Notes: a model not told the origin generated them from the sequence alone. A DNA stretch of 64,000 nt from Streptomyces sp. NBC_01750 (GCF_035918095.1 NZ_CP109137.1:4900001-4964000), one strand, 5' to 3'; counted from the first letter of the stretch, positions 8,689 through 18,153 are shown. Translations and numbers: made by a program.

Positions 8689-9339
8689 TTGGCCTGTGAC
8701 CTGTGGTTGGTCCCCCTTGTCGATGTGCTGTGCCACAGCCCCGACAATCCCTTCGCCGAAGAGATCGCGTCCTACGACAAAGCCCTCACCGATGCCGGCC
8801 TGCCCACGGTCCCCGTATTCGCCTATATGCCGGGCCTCTCGGGCGATGTGGCGCCGGTCGCGGGCTTCGACTACGACGCGCTGCACTTCCTGCGCCGCGC
8901 GTATCTGCTGCAGCTGTGCGGTCTCGCGGTGACGCCGGTGGACGAACTGGGCGGTGACTACGAGCAATTGCTGGAGATGTTCGAGTCGACGGCCCAGCAG
9001 TCGCATCTGGTCTGGCACTACGACCATGCGGGCGCGTACGTCCCCGTGGACTTCGGCTCCCCGCTGTCCAACGACGAACTGCTGGCGGGCGGCGGCCCGC
9101 TGGGCTCCACGCAGGGTCTGCTGCGGGAACTGGAGTATGTCGCGCCGTCGATCGGCATCGACCCGGCGAACCCGCCGGACGCGCCGCAGCCGCCGGACCG
9201 TCCCACCTCGCTGGAGGAGCCGGCGGGACCGATTCCGTACGACGAGAGTCCGTTCGCCCGGGAACGGCATGTGTGGCTGGGACTGCACGCGGCGGCTACG
9301 CGGAGCCTCGGCCAGGGCTCAATGATCATTTTCAGCTGA
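8689..9339 (+). CDS. Conserved hypothetical protein
   Basis: 216 residues, not recognised by function. The most upstream plausible start is TTG at 8689, preceded by GGAGAG at 8672-8677. The sequence opens ACDLWLVPLVDVLCHSPDNP and has a hydrophilic middle with the tail-like stretch PDAPQPPDRPTS. No signal peptide or strong membrane helix is seen. Conserved-looking motifs are FAYMPGLSGDV and WHYDHAGAYVPVDFGSPL. Codon bias is that of a real Streptomyces gene. It lies downstream of the glycosyltransferase without overlap. Confidence 0.7.
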   Translation: MACDLWLVPLVDVLCHSPDNPFAEEIASYDKALTDAGLPTVPVFAYMPGLSGDVAPVAGFDYDALHFLRRAYLLQLCGLAVTPVDELGGDYEQLLEMFESTAQQSHLVWHYDHAGAYVPVDFGSPLSNDELLAGGGPLGSTQGLLRELEYVAPSIGIDPANPPDAPQPPDRPTSLEEPAGPIPYDESPFARERHVWLGLHAAATRSLGQGSMIIFS

Positions 9340-9400
9340 CGCCATCCGTTGAACGCGCGGCCTTAAGCTCCGGGTCATCTCGGCCCGGTAGGACCGGGGC

Positions 9401-10447
9401 ATGTCACAGACGAGTACTCCGGCACAGTCCCCCGCGGTGGCGACCGCGGGGGAGCGCGTGGACGAGACCGCGGACCGGACTGCGGACCCGACCGCGGACC
9501 CGACCGTGAAGGAAACTGTGGAAGAACTTCCCAGGCCGAGGCGTTTCGCGGACGTCAAGGGCTGGTTCTGGCCGGCCGACCAACTGCTCTTCGACTGGTT
9601 CCTGACCCATCAGCGGGACACGGATCCGCAGGGCCGTGGGGATCTGCTCGAGCTCGGCGCGTATCTGGGCAAGAGCGCGATCTTCGTGGGTGGGTATCTG
9701 CGGGACGGGGAGGAGTTCACGGTCTGCGACCTCTGGGACTCCCCGGCGCCGGACGACCCCAACAGCGCGGAGATGGGCCGGTCGTACTCGACGCTCACGC
9801 GCCGTGCCTTCGAGGCGAACTACCTGTCGTTCCACGACACGCTGCCCACGCTGGTGCAGGCGCCGACCTCGGTGATCACCTCCAGGGTCGGCCCCGGCAG
9901 CTGCCGCTTCGTACACGTCGACGCCTCGCATCTTTACGAGCATGTCCACGGCGACATCGAGGCGGCGCGGGAGCTGCTGCAGCCCGAGGGCATCGTGGCC
10001 TTCGACGACTTCCGCGCCGAGCACTGTCCGGGCGTCTCGGCGGCGGTGTGGGGCGCGGTGCCCACGACGGGCCTGAAACCGATCTGCATCACGGGCACAA
10101 AGCTGTACGGCACATGGGGCGACCCCGCGCCGGTGCGGGAGGCGCTGCTGGCGTGGCTGGGTACGCGTGAGGACCTCTGGCACGGGGTGGAGGAGGTTGC
10201 GGGCCGCCCGCTGGTCCGGATCAAGGGCAAGAAGGCGAAGGTGCCTGCGCAGCCGCGGTCCCGCCATGAGCCGGAGCCGGATTCGGCGCCCGAGCCGGCC
10301 CCTGAGCCGCGCGTGGGCGCCTCCGCGCCGCGTGTGCCCGCGGCGGCCACACCTCCGCGCCCGCCCCGCTCCCGCATCCGCCGCCTGGTCAGGGACCTGC
10401 TCCCGCCGATCCTGACCCGGGCGATCGTGCGCCGACGGAAAGCCTGA
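9401..10447 (+). CDS. Class I SAM-dependent methyltransferase (Methyltransf_24-like)
   Basis: 348 residues. The SAM-binding glycine motif is DLLELGAYLGKSAIFVGGYL (about residues 80-100), followed by the acidic strand FTVCDLWD. Later come CRFVHVDASHLYEHVHGDIE and GIVAFDDFR, the DxxH..Y and DD pattern of the Methyltransf_24 family, which resembles enzymes acting on sugars or secondary metabolites. The N-terminal 45 residues are a Thr/Ala/Asp-rich low-complexity leader, and the C-terminal 90 residues are Pro/Glu/Ala-rich and end in a basic helix (RIRRLVRDLLPPILTRAIVR). Possibly functionally linked to the upstream glycosyltransferase. Confidence 0.8.
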   Translation: MSQTSTPAQSPAVATAGERVDETADRTADPTADPTVKETVEELPRPRRFADVKGWFWPADQLLFDWFLTHQRDTDPQGRGDLLELGAYLGKSAIFVGGYLRDGEEFTVCDLWDSPAPDDPNSAEMGRSYSTLTRRAFEANYLSFHDTLPTLVQAPTSVITSRVGPGSCRFVHVDASHLYEHVHGDIEAARELLQPEGIVAFDDFRAEHCPGVSAAVWGAVPTTGLKPICITGTKLYGTWGDPAPVREALLAWLGTREDLWHGVEEVAGRPLVRIKGKKAKVPAQPRSRHEPEPDSAPEPAPEPRVGASAPRVPAAATPPRPPRSRIRRLVRDLLPPILTRAIVRRRKA

Positions 10448-10484
10448 CTGTCCGAACCTGACTGTCCGAACCTGACTGTCCGAA
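10443..10484 (+). repeat. Three tandem copies of a 14-bp unit
   Basis: CCTGACTGTCCGAA occurs at 10443-10456, 10457-10470 and 10471-10484. The first copy includes the stop codon of the methyltransferase gene. No gene lies in the rest of 10448-10571. Confidence 0.8.
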
Positions 10485-10571
10485 AACCAGCCCGGCCGCG
10501 ATTTCGGCCCGACCGGCGACGGAGGACACACCCGCACCGCAGGGGCCCCGCACCCGGGGCCCCACCCCACC

Positions 10572-11309
10572 TCAGCGCGGCGTCTCCGGCGGGCGCTGGC
10601 GCGGCATGTTCGGCCGCGTACCCGGCGGCAACGGCACCCGTCCCGGTGCCGGCCCCGTGTCCGGCCGTCCCGCGCCCGGGCTCATCGACTGCATCACCAG
10701 CGGCGCGGGCCCGCCCGGACGGAACTCCGCCATCCAGTCGGCGGTCTCCGAACGCACCAGCTCCGTGACGTCCTCCGAGAACCTGCGCAGTACCCCGAGG
10801 CACCGCTCCGACGCCTCGCTCGCCGTGCCCTCCGTCGGGCCCAGCACCTCGCGTACGCACTCCGACGCCCAGTCGAACTGCAGCGCCTGCAGTCTGCGCT
10901 GCACCCTCTGCGCCGTCGCGACATTCCTTATCCAGCCCGAAGTCAGCCCGAAATACCGGTCGCAGGCCAGGCACGCCGCACCCAGCAGCAGGGACAGGTA
11001 CCCCCAGCCCGAAGCGCCGTCCAGCGCGGCCGTCAGATCGAGAAGGAGGAGCGCCGTCCCGGCGATCACCCCCAGAGCCGTACCGATCCGCAGCACACGC
11101 GCCGTACGCCGCTTCCACACGCGGTCCGCCAGGTACCACTCCGCCGTGCGCAGCCCCGCCGCCTCGACCCATCTGTAGAGCTCGTCGAGGCGCTCCGCCG
11201 GCTCTCCCCAGTCGCCGAGCGGAAACGGCATTCCAGTCAGATCACCGCGCGGCGCTTCGCCACGCTCCTCCCGGGCCGGCCCCCCGGGCTGCATCTCCGG
11301 CTGGCTCAC
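10572..11309 (-). CDS. SLATT-like two-helix membrane protein
   Basis: 245 residues. After a hydrophilic N-terminus, a helical segment (ERLDELYRWVEAAGLRTAEW) leads into two close transmembrane helices (about 73-93 and 100-118; VLRIGTALGVIAGTALLLLD and GYLSLLLGAACLACDRYFG). A cytoplasmic coiled region follows, and a Pro/Arg-rich tail. Two adjacent helices flanked by coiled segments is the SLATT domain layout (proposed pore-forming effectors in conflict or nucleotide-signalling systems). No partner nucleotide cyclase or nuclease gene is adjacent, so its role here is uncertain. Divergent from ybaB across a 305-bp gap (11310-11614), which presumably holds both promoters. Confidence 0.7.
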   Translation of the reverse strand: MSQPEMQPGGPAREERGEAPRGDLTGMPFPLGDWGEPAERLDELYRWVEAAGLRTAEWYLADRVWKRRTARVLRIGTALGVIAGTALLLLDLTAALDGASGWGYLSLLLGAACLACDRYFGLTSGWIRNVATAQRVQRRLQALQFDWASECVREVLGPTEGTASEASERCLGVLRRFSEDVTELVRSETADWMAEFRPGGPAPLVMQSMSPGAGRPDTGPAPGRVPLPPGTRPNMPRQRPPETPR

Positions 11310-11614
11310 CCTTGCACTCCTCTACGACTGACAACAGACGCGACAACAGACGCGACGACTGAAGTAACACTGCGTGACGTACGGTGCGCGCGCGCATCCT
11401 GATGTGTATGCCCTTCCTACCGCCGAATGGTGGGCTGTGGTCCGGAAAGCCCCGTATTTCCGCCCGCAAGAGGGTCTCGATCGGTAGGGGCGATCCGCCC
11501 CCCCGGCTCGAAGATCACTCGAAAGAGTTGGTCATTGCAGGGTGGGGCGGGCTGCCCGGTGACCACGTAGGCTCGGCTTACCGAACAATCGTCGTCGAAA
11601 TGCCAGGAGTGACC

Positions 11615-11950
11615 GTGATTCCCGGTGGTGGCCAGCCCAATATGCAGCAGCTCCTCCAGCAGGCCCAGAAAATGCAGCAGGATCTCGCACAGGCCCAGGA
11701 GGAGCTGGCACAGACCGAGGTAGACGGTCAGGCGGGCGGCGGCCTGGTGAAGGCCACCGTCACCGGCTCCGGCGAGCTGCGCAGCCTCGTCATCGACCCC
11801 AAGGCCGTCGACCCCGAGGACACCGAGACCCTCGCTGACCTCGTCGTCGCCGCCGTCCAGGCCGCGAACGAGAACGCACAGCAGCTGCAGCAGCAGAAAC
11901 TCGGCCCGCTCGCCCAGGGTCTGGGCGGCATGCCGGGCCTGCCCTTCTAA
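11615..11950 (+). CDS. ybaB: YbaB/EbfC nucleoid-associated protein
   Basis: 111 residues. The GTG at 11615 is chosen because AGGAG sits five bases upstream; the in-frame ATG at 11600 has no such site. The protein starts [20 protein letters not shown] and has the long N-terminal helix ([20 protein letters not shown]), a central beta sheet ([18 protein letters not shown]) and a C-terminal helix, the YbaB fold that binds DNA as a dimer. It sits directly before recR, the near-universal bacterial arrangement. Confidence 0.95.
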   Translation: MIPGGGQPNMQQLLQQAQKMQQDLAQAQEELAQTEVDGQAGGGLVKATVTGSGELRSLVIDPKAVDPEDTETLADLVVAAVQAANENAQQLQQQKLGPLAQGLGGMPGLPF

Positions 11951-12005
11951 CAGCGCGGCCCACCAACTACCGTAAGCGTCAAAGCAGTCCAGGAGAGGCG
12001 TTCCG

Positions 12006-12605
12006 TTGTACGAAGGCGTGGTTCAGGACCTCATCGACGAACTGGGCAGGCTGCCCGGCGTCGGTCCCAAGAGCGCGCAGCGGATCGCCTTCCACATCCT
12101 GCAGGCCGAGCCGACCGACGTCCGACGCCTCGCACACGCCCTCCTCGAGGTGAAGGACAAGGTCCGCTTCTGCTCGGTGTGCGGCAATGTCGCGCAGCAG
12201 GAGCAGTGCAACATCTGCCGCGACCCGCGCCGCGACCAGTCGGTCATCTGCGTGGTGGAGGAGCCGAAGGATGTCGTCGCGGTCGAGCGGACCCGCGAGT
12301 TCCGGGGCCGCTACCACGTGCTCGGCGGGGCCATCAGCCCCATTGAGGGCGTGGGCCCCGACGACCTGCGGATTCGCGAGTTGCTTGCCCGTCTCGCCGA
12401 CGGAACGATCACCGAACTGATCCTGGCCACGGACCCCAATCTGGAGGGCGAGGCCACCGCCACCTACCTGGCACGCATGGTCAAGCCGATGGGACTGAGG
12501 GTCACGCGGCTGGCCAGCGGTCTCCCTGTGGGGGGAGACTTGGAATACGCCGACGAGGTCACGCTCGGGCGTGCCTTCGAGGGGAGACGACTTCTCGATG
12601 TCTGA
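12006..12605 (+). CDS. recR: Recombination mediator RecR
   Basis: 199 residues with a TTG start at 12006 and a CAGGAGAGG ribosome site. In order: an N-terminal helix-hairpin-helix ([20 protein letters not shown]), a four-cysteine zinc finger (Cys56, Cys59, Cys68, Cys71), a Toprim domain ([20 protein letters not shown]) and a C-terminal Walker B-like strand ([20 protein letters not shown]). RecR acts with RecO and RecF to load RecA on SSB-coated gaps. The following gene starts inside its last codons, so the two are coupled. Confidence 0.97.
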   Translation: MYEGVVQDLIDELGRLPGVGPKSAQRIAFHILQAEPTDVRRLAHALLEVKDKVRFCSVCGNVAQQEQCNICRDPRRDQSVICVVEEPKDVVAVERTREFRGRYHVLGGAISPIEGVGPDDLRIRELLARLADGTITELILATDPNLEGEATATYLARMVKPMGLRVTRLASGLPVGGDLEYADEVTLGRAFEGRRLLDV

Positions 12606-13257
12606 CGCCATGCTGCACGCCACTAGCCAGGACCCGGACTCCTTCGCGGTCCAGATCGCCGACTCGATCGAATCCTTCATCGTCGCGACCACGGAAGTCG
12701 CGAAGGGTGACGAGCCCGACAGCGCGGTGCCGTTCATGCTGCTGGAGATCTCGCAACTCCTGCTGACGGGCGGCCGGCTGGGCGCGCACGAGGACATCGT
12801 CCCGGACGAGCGGTACGAACCGGACACCGGCCCGGACCTGGACGTCACCGACCTGCGCGAGCGGTTCGCGGTGCTGCTGGACCCGGTGGACATCTTCTCC
12901 GAGGTCTTCGACCCGTACGAGCCGCGCAAGGCCCCGGTCGCCTGCCGGATCTCCGACAACCTCGCGGACATCGTCACCGACCTGCGCCACGGCCTGGCCC
13001 ATTACCGCGCGGGCCGTGTCAGCGAGGCGCTGTGGTGGTGGCAGTTCTCGTACTTCTCCAACTGGGGCCCGACCGCATCCGCGACGCTGCGCGCCCTGCA
13101 GTCGCTGGTCGCCCATGTCCGCCTCGACCAGCCGCTGGACGAGCTGGACGGCCTGGACACGGACGAGGACCTGGCCGAGGAGGCGCTGGCCGAGGAGGCC
13201 GGCAAGGTCATGGCGGAGGAGCTGGCGGGCCCGCTCGGCCTGCGCACGGTCACCTGA
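12598..13257 (+). CDS. DUF5063 family protein
   Basis: 219 residues. The ATG at 12598 overlaps the recR stop by 8 nt. An acidic, mostly helical protein ([40 protein letters not shown], the conserved [20 protein letters not shown]). The placement behind recR is typical of Streptomyces; function is unknown. The C-terminus is strongly acidic and helical ([19 protein letters not shown]). No catalytic motif is visible. Confidence 0.85.
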   Translation: MSDAMLHATSQDPDSFAVQIADSIESFIVATTEVAKGDEPDSAVPFMLLEISQLLLTGGRLGAHEDIVPDERYEPDTGPDLDVTDLRERFAVLLDPVDIFSEVFDPYEPRKAPVACRISDNLADIVTDLRHGLAHYRAGRVSEALWWWQFSYFSNWGPTASATLRALQSLVAHVRLDQPLDELDGLDTDEDLAEEALAEEAGKVMAEELAGPLGLRTVT

Positions 13258-13367
13258 TCGCAGAGCTGCCAAAACGCTCGCAAGGACGGGAGTTGGCGTC
13301 GCCGCCGCCCGGCCGGACCCTGCGATGACATCGGCAGCGTCACGACAGGCGAAGGTGCGCACGTGTC

Positions 13368-13546
13368 CGATCGGTATGTGACCCGTTCGCGATCGGCATG
13401 TGAGCCGCCCCACACTCCGCGTACTGCGCCTGACCCCGGGCAGGAGTCGGTCCGAGCGGCCGTGGCCTCCGTCCCATGATCACAGAGTGAGCGGGACATC
13501 TCACGATGTGATACCACCGGGGCGGAGGGCGGCCGCTCGTTAGACT
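13368..13546 (+). promoter_or_regulatory. Putative control region of ask-asd
   Basis: The gap 13258-13607 (350 bp) contains no gene. It holds two direct repeats CGATCGGYATGTGA at 13368-13381 and 13390-13403, 22 bp apart (two helical turns), and a -10-like TAGACT at 13541-13546, about 60 bp before the ask GTG. A repeated GACTGCAG lies in the leader. No obvious -35 hexamer and no riboswitch-like structure was recognised. Confidence 0.45.
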
Positions 13547-13607
13547 GAGCCGACCGCAGTAGTGACTGCAGCAACGACTGCAGTACTGAACCGAGCGAGG
13601 AGCGCAC

Positions 13608-14879
13608 GTGGGCCTTGTCGTGCAGAAGTACGGAGGTTCCTCCGTTGCCGATGCCGAGGGCATCAAGCGCGTCGCCAAGCGAATCGTCGATGCCAAGAAG
13701 AACGGCCACCAGGTGGTCGTCGTGGTATCCGCGATGGGCGACACGACGGACGAGCTGATCGATCTCGCCGAGCAGGTATCCCCGATCCCTGCCGGGCGCG
13801 AATTCGACATGCTGCTGACCGCGGGAGAGCGGATCTCCATGGCCCTGCTGGCCATGGCGATCAAAAACCTGGGCCACGAGGCCCAGTCGTTCACCGGCAG
13901 TCAGGCAGGCGTCATCACGGACTCGGTCCACAACAAAGCGCGCATCATCGATGTGACGCCGGGCCGGATCCGTACGGCGCTCGACGAGGGCAATATCGCC
14001 ATTGTCGCCGGCTTCCAGGGTGTGTCCCAGGACAAGAAGGACATCACCACCCTCGGCCGGGGCGGCTCCGACACCACCGCCGTCGCCCTCGCCGCCGCGC
14101 TGGACGCCGAGGTCTGTGAGATCTACACCGACGTCGACGGCGTCTTCACCGCCGACCCGCGGGTCGTGAAGAAGGCGCAGAAGATCGACTGGATCTCCTT
14201 CGAGGACATGCTGGAGCTCGCCGCCTCCGGCTCCAAGGTGCTACTGCACCGCTGCGTCGAGTACGCACGCCGATACAACATCCCGATCCACGTCCGCTCG
14301 TCCTTCTCCGGGCTGCGCGGAACCTGGGTCAGCAACGAGCCGCAAGGGGACCAGCAGGTGGAGCACGCCATCATCTCCGGAGTCGCCCACGACGTCTCCG
14401 AGGCCAAGGTCACGGTCGTCGGAGTGCCGGACAAGCCGGGCGAGGCCGCGGCCATCTTCCGTACGATCGCGAACGCCGAGATCAACATCGACATGGTCGT
14501 CCAGAACGTCTCGGCGGCCGCCACCGCGCTGACCGACATCTCCTTCACCCTCCCCAAGACCGAGGGCCGCAAGGCCATCGACGCCCTGGAGAAGGCGAAG
14601 GCCGGGATCGGCTTCGAATCGCTGCGCTACGACGACCAGATCGGCAAGATCTCGCTCGTGGGCGCCGGTATGAAGACCAACCCCGGCGTCACCGCCTCCT
14701 TCTTCGAGGCGCTGTCCGACGCGGGCGTGAACATCGAGCTGATCTCCACCTCGGAGATCCGTATCTCGGTGGTCACCCGCGCCGACGACGTCAACGAGGC
14801 CGTGCGCGCCGTGCACTCCGCCTTCGGTCTCGACAGCGACTCCGACGAGGCGGTCGTCTACGGAGGCACCGGGCGATGA
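13608..14879 (+). CDS. ask: Aspartokinase (alpha subunit; internal beta start at 14358)
   Basis: 423 residues. The GTG at 13608 follows GCGAGGAGC. The kinase domain carries [20 protein letters not shown], the [10 protein letters not shown] substrate segment and [16 protein letters not shown]; two C-terminal ACT domains (about 265-420; [20 protein letters not shown] and [20 protein letters not shown]) bind feedback effectors, lysine and threonine in actinobacterial relatives. It phosphorylates L-aspartate, the first step to lysine/DAP, methionine and threonine. In this enzyme class a second, regulatory beta subunit is translated from inside the gene. An in-frame GTG at 14358 (codon 251) with AAGGGGA upstream sits at the equivalent place. 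Coupled to asd by ATGA. Confidence 0.96.
   Translation: MGLVVQKYGGSSVADAEGIKRVAKRIVDAKKNGHQVVVVVSAMGDTTDELIDLAEQVSPIPAGREFDMLLTAGERISMALLAMAIKNLGHEAQSFTGSQAGVITDSVHNKARIIDVTPGRIRTALDEGNIAIVAGFQGVSQDKKDITTLGRGGSDTTAVALAAALDAEVCEIYTDVDGVFTADPRVVKKAQKIDWISFEDMLELAASGSKVLLHRCVEYARRYNIPIHVRSSFSGLRGTWVSNEPQGDQQVEHAIISGVAHDVSEAKVTVVGVPDKPGEAAAIFRTIANAEINIDMVVQNVSAAATALTDISFTLPKTEGRKAIDALEKAKAGIGFESLRYDDQIGKISLVGAGMKTNPGVTASFFEALSDAGVNIELISTSEIRISVVTRADDVNEAVRAVHSAFGLDSDSDEAVVYGGTGR
14358..14879 (+). other. Internal translation start: aspartokinase beta subunit
   Basis: GTG at 14358 is in frame with ask (codon 251), and AAGGGGA at 14344-14350 is correctly spaced. The encoded product would start [20 protein letters not shown], matching where the Corynebacterium lysC beta subunit begins. 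The product would be 173 residues containing both ACT domains, forming the alpha2-beta2 regulatory complex. Confidence 0.65.
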
Positions 14880-16018
14880 CCCGCAAGCCGACGCTCGCGG
14901 TCCTCGGAGCGACCGGAGCCGTCGGCGCTGTGATGCTCCAGATCCTGTCGCAGCACGCCGATATCTGGGGCGATATACGACTCCTCGCCTCGCCGCGCTC
15001 CGCCGGCCGCAAGCTGGCCGTGCGCGGCGAGGAGACCGAGGTCGTCGCGCTGAGCGAAGACGCCCTCGAGGGCGTCGACGTCGCGCTCTTCCTCGTACCG
15101 GCAGAGGTGTCCGAGCGGTGGGCGCCGGTCGCCGCTGCCAAGGGCGCGGTGGTCGTGGACAACTCGGCGGCCTTCCGGATGGACCCGGATGTGCCGCTGG
15201 TCGTCCCCGAGGTCAATCCGCATGCCGTACGGACCCGGCCGCGTGGCATTGTCGCGAGCCCGCACGACACCACGCTCGCCATGCTTCCTGCGGTGGGCGC
15301 GCTGCACGCGGAGTTCGGGCTCCGCGAACTGGTGGTCTCCTCGTACCAGGCCGTCAGCGGCGCGGGACGGGACGCCGTCGGTGCGCTGCGGTCGCAGCTG
15401 TCGATGGTCGCCGGTACGGAGCTGGGCACCGGTCCCGGAGACGTACGCCGTGCCGTGGGCGACGAACTCGAACCCTTCGCGGCACCGATCGCGCTCAATG
15501 TGGTGCCCTGGTCCGGCACGCTCGAGGACGGCGGCTGGTCCTCGGAGGAGCTGGGGCTGCGGGCCGAGACGCGCAAGATCCTTGATCTTCCGGGGCTGCG
15601 GGTGGCGGCGACGTTCGTACGCGTACCGGTCATCACCACGCACTCCCTCGCGGTGCACGCGCGCTTCGAGAGCGAGGTCACGGTGGAGCGGGCGCACGAG
15701 ATTCTGGCGACCTCGCCCGGTGTGGTGCTCTACGACGATCCGGCGGCGGGCGACTTCCCCACGCCTGCGGATGTGGTGGGAACGGATCCGACCTGGGTGG
15801 GCCGGGTGCGGCGGGCGCCGGACGACGTCTGTGCGCTGGAACTCTTCGTCTGCGGCGACAACCTCCGCAAGGGGGCGGCGCTGAATTCCGCGCAGATCGC
15901 TGAGGCGGTCGCCGCCGAAATCGGGCCGCGGCTCGCAGCCGGCTCCGACACCGGCTCCGGCTCCCGCTCTGATGCCGGCTCCGGCGACGGCACCGGCTCT
16001 GGATCCCGCTCTGCCTAA
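14876..16018 (+). CDS. asd: Aspartate-semialdehyde dehydrogenase homologue lacking the catalytic cysteine
   Basis: 380 residues, start ATG overlapping the ask stop. The NADP-binding start is [17 protein letters not shown], and [20 protein letters not shown] is conserved. The active-site loop, which normally reads NC[ST]T, is here SPHDTTLAM: the nucleophilic cysteine is Asp131 and the preceding Asn is His130. Other catalytic positions are kept (Gln158 in [10 protein letters not shown], Arg249 and His256 in [11 protein letters not shown]). The last 25 residues are a Gly/Ser/Asp low-complexity tail. By position it is asd, but normal thioester chemistry would not be possible, so it may be inactive or regulatory and another asd may serve the cell. 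Confidence 0.85.
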   Translation: MTRKPTLAVLGATGAVGAVMLQILSQHADIWGDIRLLASPRSAGRKLAVRGEETEVVALSEDALEGVDVALFLVPAEVSERWAPVAAAKGAVVVDNSAAFRMDPDVPLVVPEVNPHAVRTRPRGIVASPHDTTLAMLPAVGALHAEFGLRELVVSSYQAVSGAGRDAVGALRSQLSMVAGTELGTGPGDVRRAVGDELEPFAAPIALNVVPWSGTLEDGGWSSEELGLRAETRKILDLPGLRVAATFVRVPVITTHSLAVHARFESEVTVERAHEILATSPGVVLYDDPAAGDFPTPADVVGTDPTWVGRVRRAPDDVCALELFVCGDNLRKGAALNSAQIAEAVAAEIGPRLAAGSDTGSGSRSDAGSGDGTGSGSRSA

Positions 16019-16286
16019 TGGGGGGCGATGGAACCGGAGGCCTTTGTAAGATCTGTGTACGCCCTGTGAGCAAGTCGAAGGTCTGTACCACTTGAACTGG
16101 GGTGCAAGGATGTTCGACGATTCGCTTCCCCCCTTGCTGCAACCGGCAGTTGGGCGGGAAGCGTCTTTGCGGTTGCCCCTCACGGTGCCGCGAAATATGG
16201 GGCATTGGGGAAGAGCGGGTACGCATGAGTGCATTTGGAGCACCGCCAAAAACGGTGGCGTACGCGTACAACCCTGACGGGGGGAA

Positions 16287-16979
16287 GTGTGTCCAACAGG
16301 CGTGGCAGAGGTTCTCGACATCACAAGGGTGGTCCCGGTCCGCGGCGCTGCAGTGCGCCCGCTCCGCAGACCCCGCCCGTCCGGCGGCATGCCGGTGATC
16401 GCTCCTATGCCCGCACCCCGTACCACCCGCATGCCGTCCCAGCGCGAGGGCGCTGAAGGAACCATGGCTGAAGACACCATGGCTGCGGGCACCACTGTCG
16501 ATCACCTCACCGAGACCTACCGCGCCCACTACCGGTCGCTGCTCGGCCTCGCGGCTCTCCTGCTGGACGACACGGCCTCCTGCGAGGACGTCGTCCAGGA
16601 GGCCTTCATCCGCGTCCACTCGGCGCGCAACCGGGTGCGGGAGCCGGAGAAGACTCTGGCGTATCTGCGCCAGACCGTGGTGAACCTCTCCCGCTCCGCA
16701 CTGCGCCGCCGGATCCTCGGGCTGAAGCTGCTCTCCAAGCCGATGCCGGACATGGCGAGCGCCGAGGAGGGGGCCTACGACCAGCTGGAGCGGGACGCGC
16801 TGATCAAGGCGATGCGCGGACTGCAACGACGCCAGCGCGAAGTGCTGGTGCTGCGGTACTTCGCCGACATGACCGAGGCTCAGGTCGCCGAAACGCTGGG
16901 TATATCGCTCGGCTCCGTGAAGGCGTACGGCTCGCGGGGCATCGCGGCGCTGCGCGTCGCCATGGAGGCCACGGCATGA
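16287..16979 (+). CDS. ECF (SigE-family) RNA polymerase sigma factor
   Basis: 230 residues from the GTG at 16287 (GACGGGGGG upstream); an alternative start is ATG 16464 with AAGGA, giving 171 residues. Region 2 (HLTETYRAHYRSLLGLAALL, then CEDVVQEAFIRVHSARNRV) recognises the -10 element and core polymerase. Region 4 (LQRRQREVLVLRYFADMTEA, then VAETLGISLGSVKAYGSRGI) is a helix-turn-helix for the -35 element. The stop overlaps the ATG of the next gene, the usual arrangement for a sigma factor and its membrane regulator. The 268-bp gap upstream (16019-16286) holds no gene; I found no clear ECF autoregulatory promoter in it. Confidence 0.9.
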   Translation: MCPTGVAEVLDITRVVPVRGAAVRPLRRPRPSGGMPVIAPMPAPRTTRMPSQREGAEGTMAEDTMAAGTTVDHLTETYRAHYRSLLGLAALLLDDTASCEDVVQEAFIRVHSARNRVREPEKTLAYLRQTVVNLSRSALRRRILGLKLLSKPMPDMASAEEGAYDQLERDALIKAMRGLQRRQREVLVLRYFADMTEAQVAETLGISLGSVKAYGSRGIAALRVAMEATA

Positions 16980-18106
16980 GCGGGCACAGGCACAGGTTTG
17001 AGCGGTACGGGCCGGACGGGCCGTTTGACGACCGGACTGGAAACGAAATTGTGAACAACGGGCCGGAAAATGAGCTGGGCGGCCTCGGTCAAGGACCCGC
17101 TGAGGGTCTTGGCGGGGACGAAATGGCCCTGCGCCGGATGCTGCAGGGAGCGGTACAGGACCTCGAGCCCTCGGACGGCGCCCTCGACCATCTGCGCAGT
17201 GCGGTTCCCGCGCGGCGCGCCCGGAAGAGGCAGGCGCTCGTCGGTGTGGCGGCCGCGGCGCTGCTGATCGGCACCGCCGTCCCCGCCTTCGTCCATGTGG
17301 CGAACTCCAGTGACAGCGACGGCGCCCGCTCCGTCAACGCCGGACACGGCGAACAGGCGCAGGGCGGCACCGGGTCCGAGGCGGGCGACGGCAGCGGCGA
17401 GAACGGCAGGGACAATCCTTCCGCCGACGGCCGGGGCACCGAGCAGAACGAAGGCGGTGCCAGCCGGACTCCGGGGGAGAAGCCCGGCAACGGCAACTCG
17501 AACGGCACCATCGGCGGTAGCGCCAACCCGTCGGGCACCGTGGCCGCGACCTCGCCGCCCTGCGACGCGAGCCAGCTCGGCGTCAGTGCGGCCCAGGCGG
17601 CCAAGCCCGACGCCGACGGCAAGGTGTACGGCACCTTCCGTATCGCCAACGTCTCCAAGGCCGACTGCGCGGTCAGCGGGGCCGGCACGGTCGCCTTCCA
17701 GGCGATGGGTGCCGCGGACCCCGCGAAGATCACGGTGGTCGGGCACACCACGGGCGACCCGGCGAGCGGACTGCCCGACCCCTCGCAGGAGGCCGGAGCG
17801 CTGCTGCTGAAGCCGGACACGGCGTACGAGGTGAAGTTCGCCTGGGTGCCGACGGACAGCTGCCCGACCTCCGGCGGCTCACCCGAGCCCTCGCCCTCGA
17901 CGGGCGGCCCTTCGGGCGCGAGCAACGGGCCGGGCATGACATCGGACAACACCCAGCCCCAGTTCGTCAGCGAGGACGGCGGGACGTCGGACGGCAGTGT
18001 CGCGGTGACCCACATTCCGGAGCCGGGCGCGCCGAGCGCGGAGACGACCATCCCCAACGCATGCTCGGGCACGATCTACCGCACGGGCGTCCTGAACCCG
18101 CAGTGA
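16976..18106 (+). CDS. Single-pass membrane protein coupled to the sigma factor (possible anti-sigma partner)
   Basis: 376 residues; ATG at 16976 in the ATGA overlap with the sigma gene. The cytoplasmic N-terminus (about 1-85) contains EMALRRMLQGAVQDLEPSDG and ends in RRARKRQ. One membrane helix (ALVGVAAAALLIGTAVPAFV) follows. Next comes a long Gly/Ser/Asn-rich linker and an extracellular beta-rich domain with paired cysteines (SPPCDASQLG, KADCAVSG, DSCPTSGG, NACSGTIY), of the DUF4232-like kind. The topology and coupling suggest it controls the sigma factor, but no zinc-binding anti-sigma motif (HxxxCxxC) is present, so this remains inference. Confidence 0.75.
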   Translation: MSGHRHRFERYGPDGPFDDRTGNEIVNNGPENELGGLGQGPAEGLGGDEMALRRMLQGAVQDLEPSDGALDHLRSAVPARRARKRQALVGVAAAALLIGTAVPAFVHVANSSDSDGARSVNAGHGEQAQGGTGSEAGDGSGENGRDNPSADGRGTEQNEGGASRTPGEKPGNGNSNGTIGGSANPSGTVAATSPPCDASQLGVSAAQAAKPDADGKVYGTFRIANVSKADCAVSGAGTVAFQAMGAADPAKITVVGHTTGDPASGLPDPSQEAGALLLKPDTAYEVKFAWVPTDSCPTSGGSPEPSPSTGGPSGASNGPGMTSDNTQPQFVSEDGGTSDGSVAVTHIPEPGAPSAETTIPNACSGTIYRTGVLNPQ

Positions 18107-18153
18107 CGGGCGGCAGTAACGGCCGACAGTAACGATAAGACGTGCGGCAATGA

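Noticed and set aside
6691..9288. Very long reverse frame opposite the glycosyltransferase
   Set aside because: Arg/Gln-rich mirror of a well-supported gene; no start site and no family signature.
10572..11309. SLATT protein as part of a CBASS-like defence system
   Set aside because: No nucleotidyltransferase, nuclease or other effector is adjacent; the neighbours are housekeeping genes.
13562..13650. Possible leader peptide before ask
   Set aside because: The GTG frame runs out of frame into ask, lacks a run of regulatory amino acid codons, and shows no terminator/antiterminator pair.
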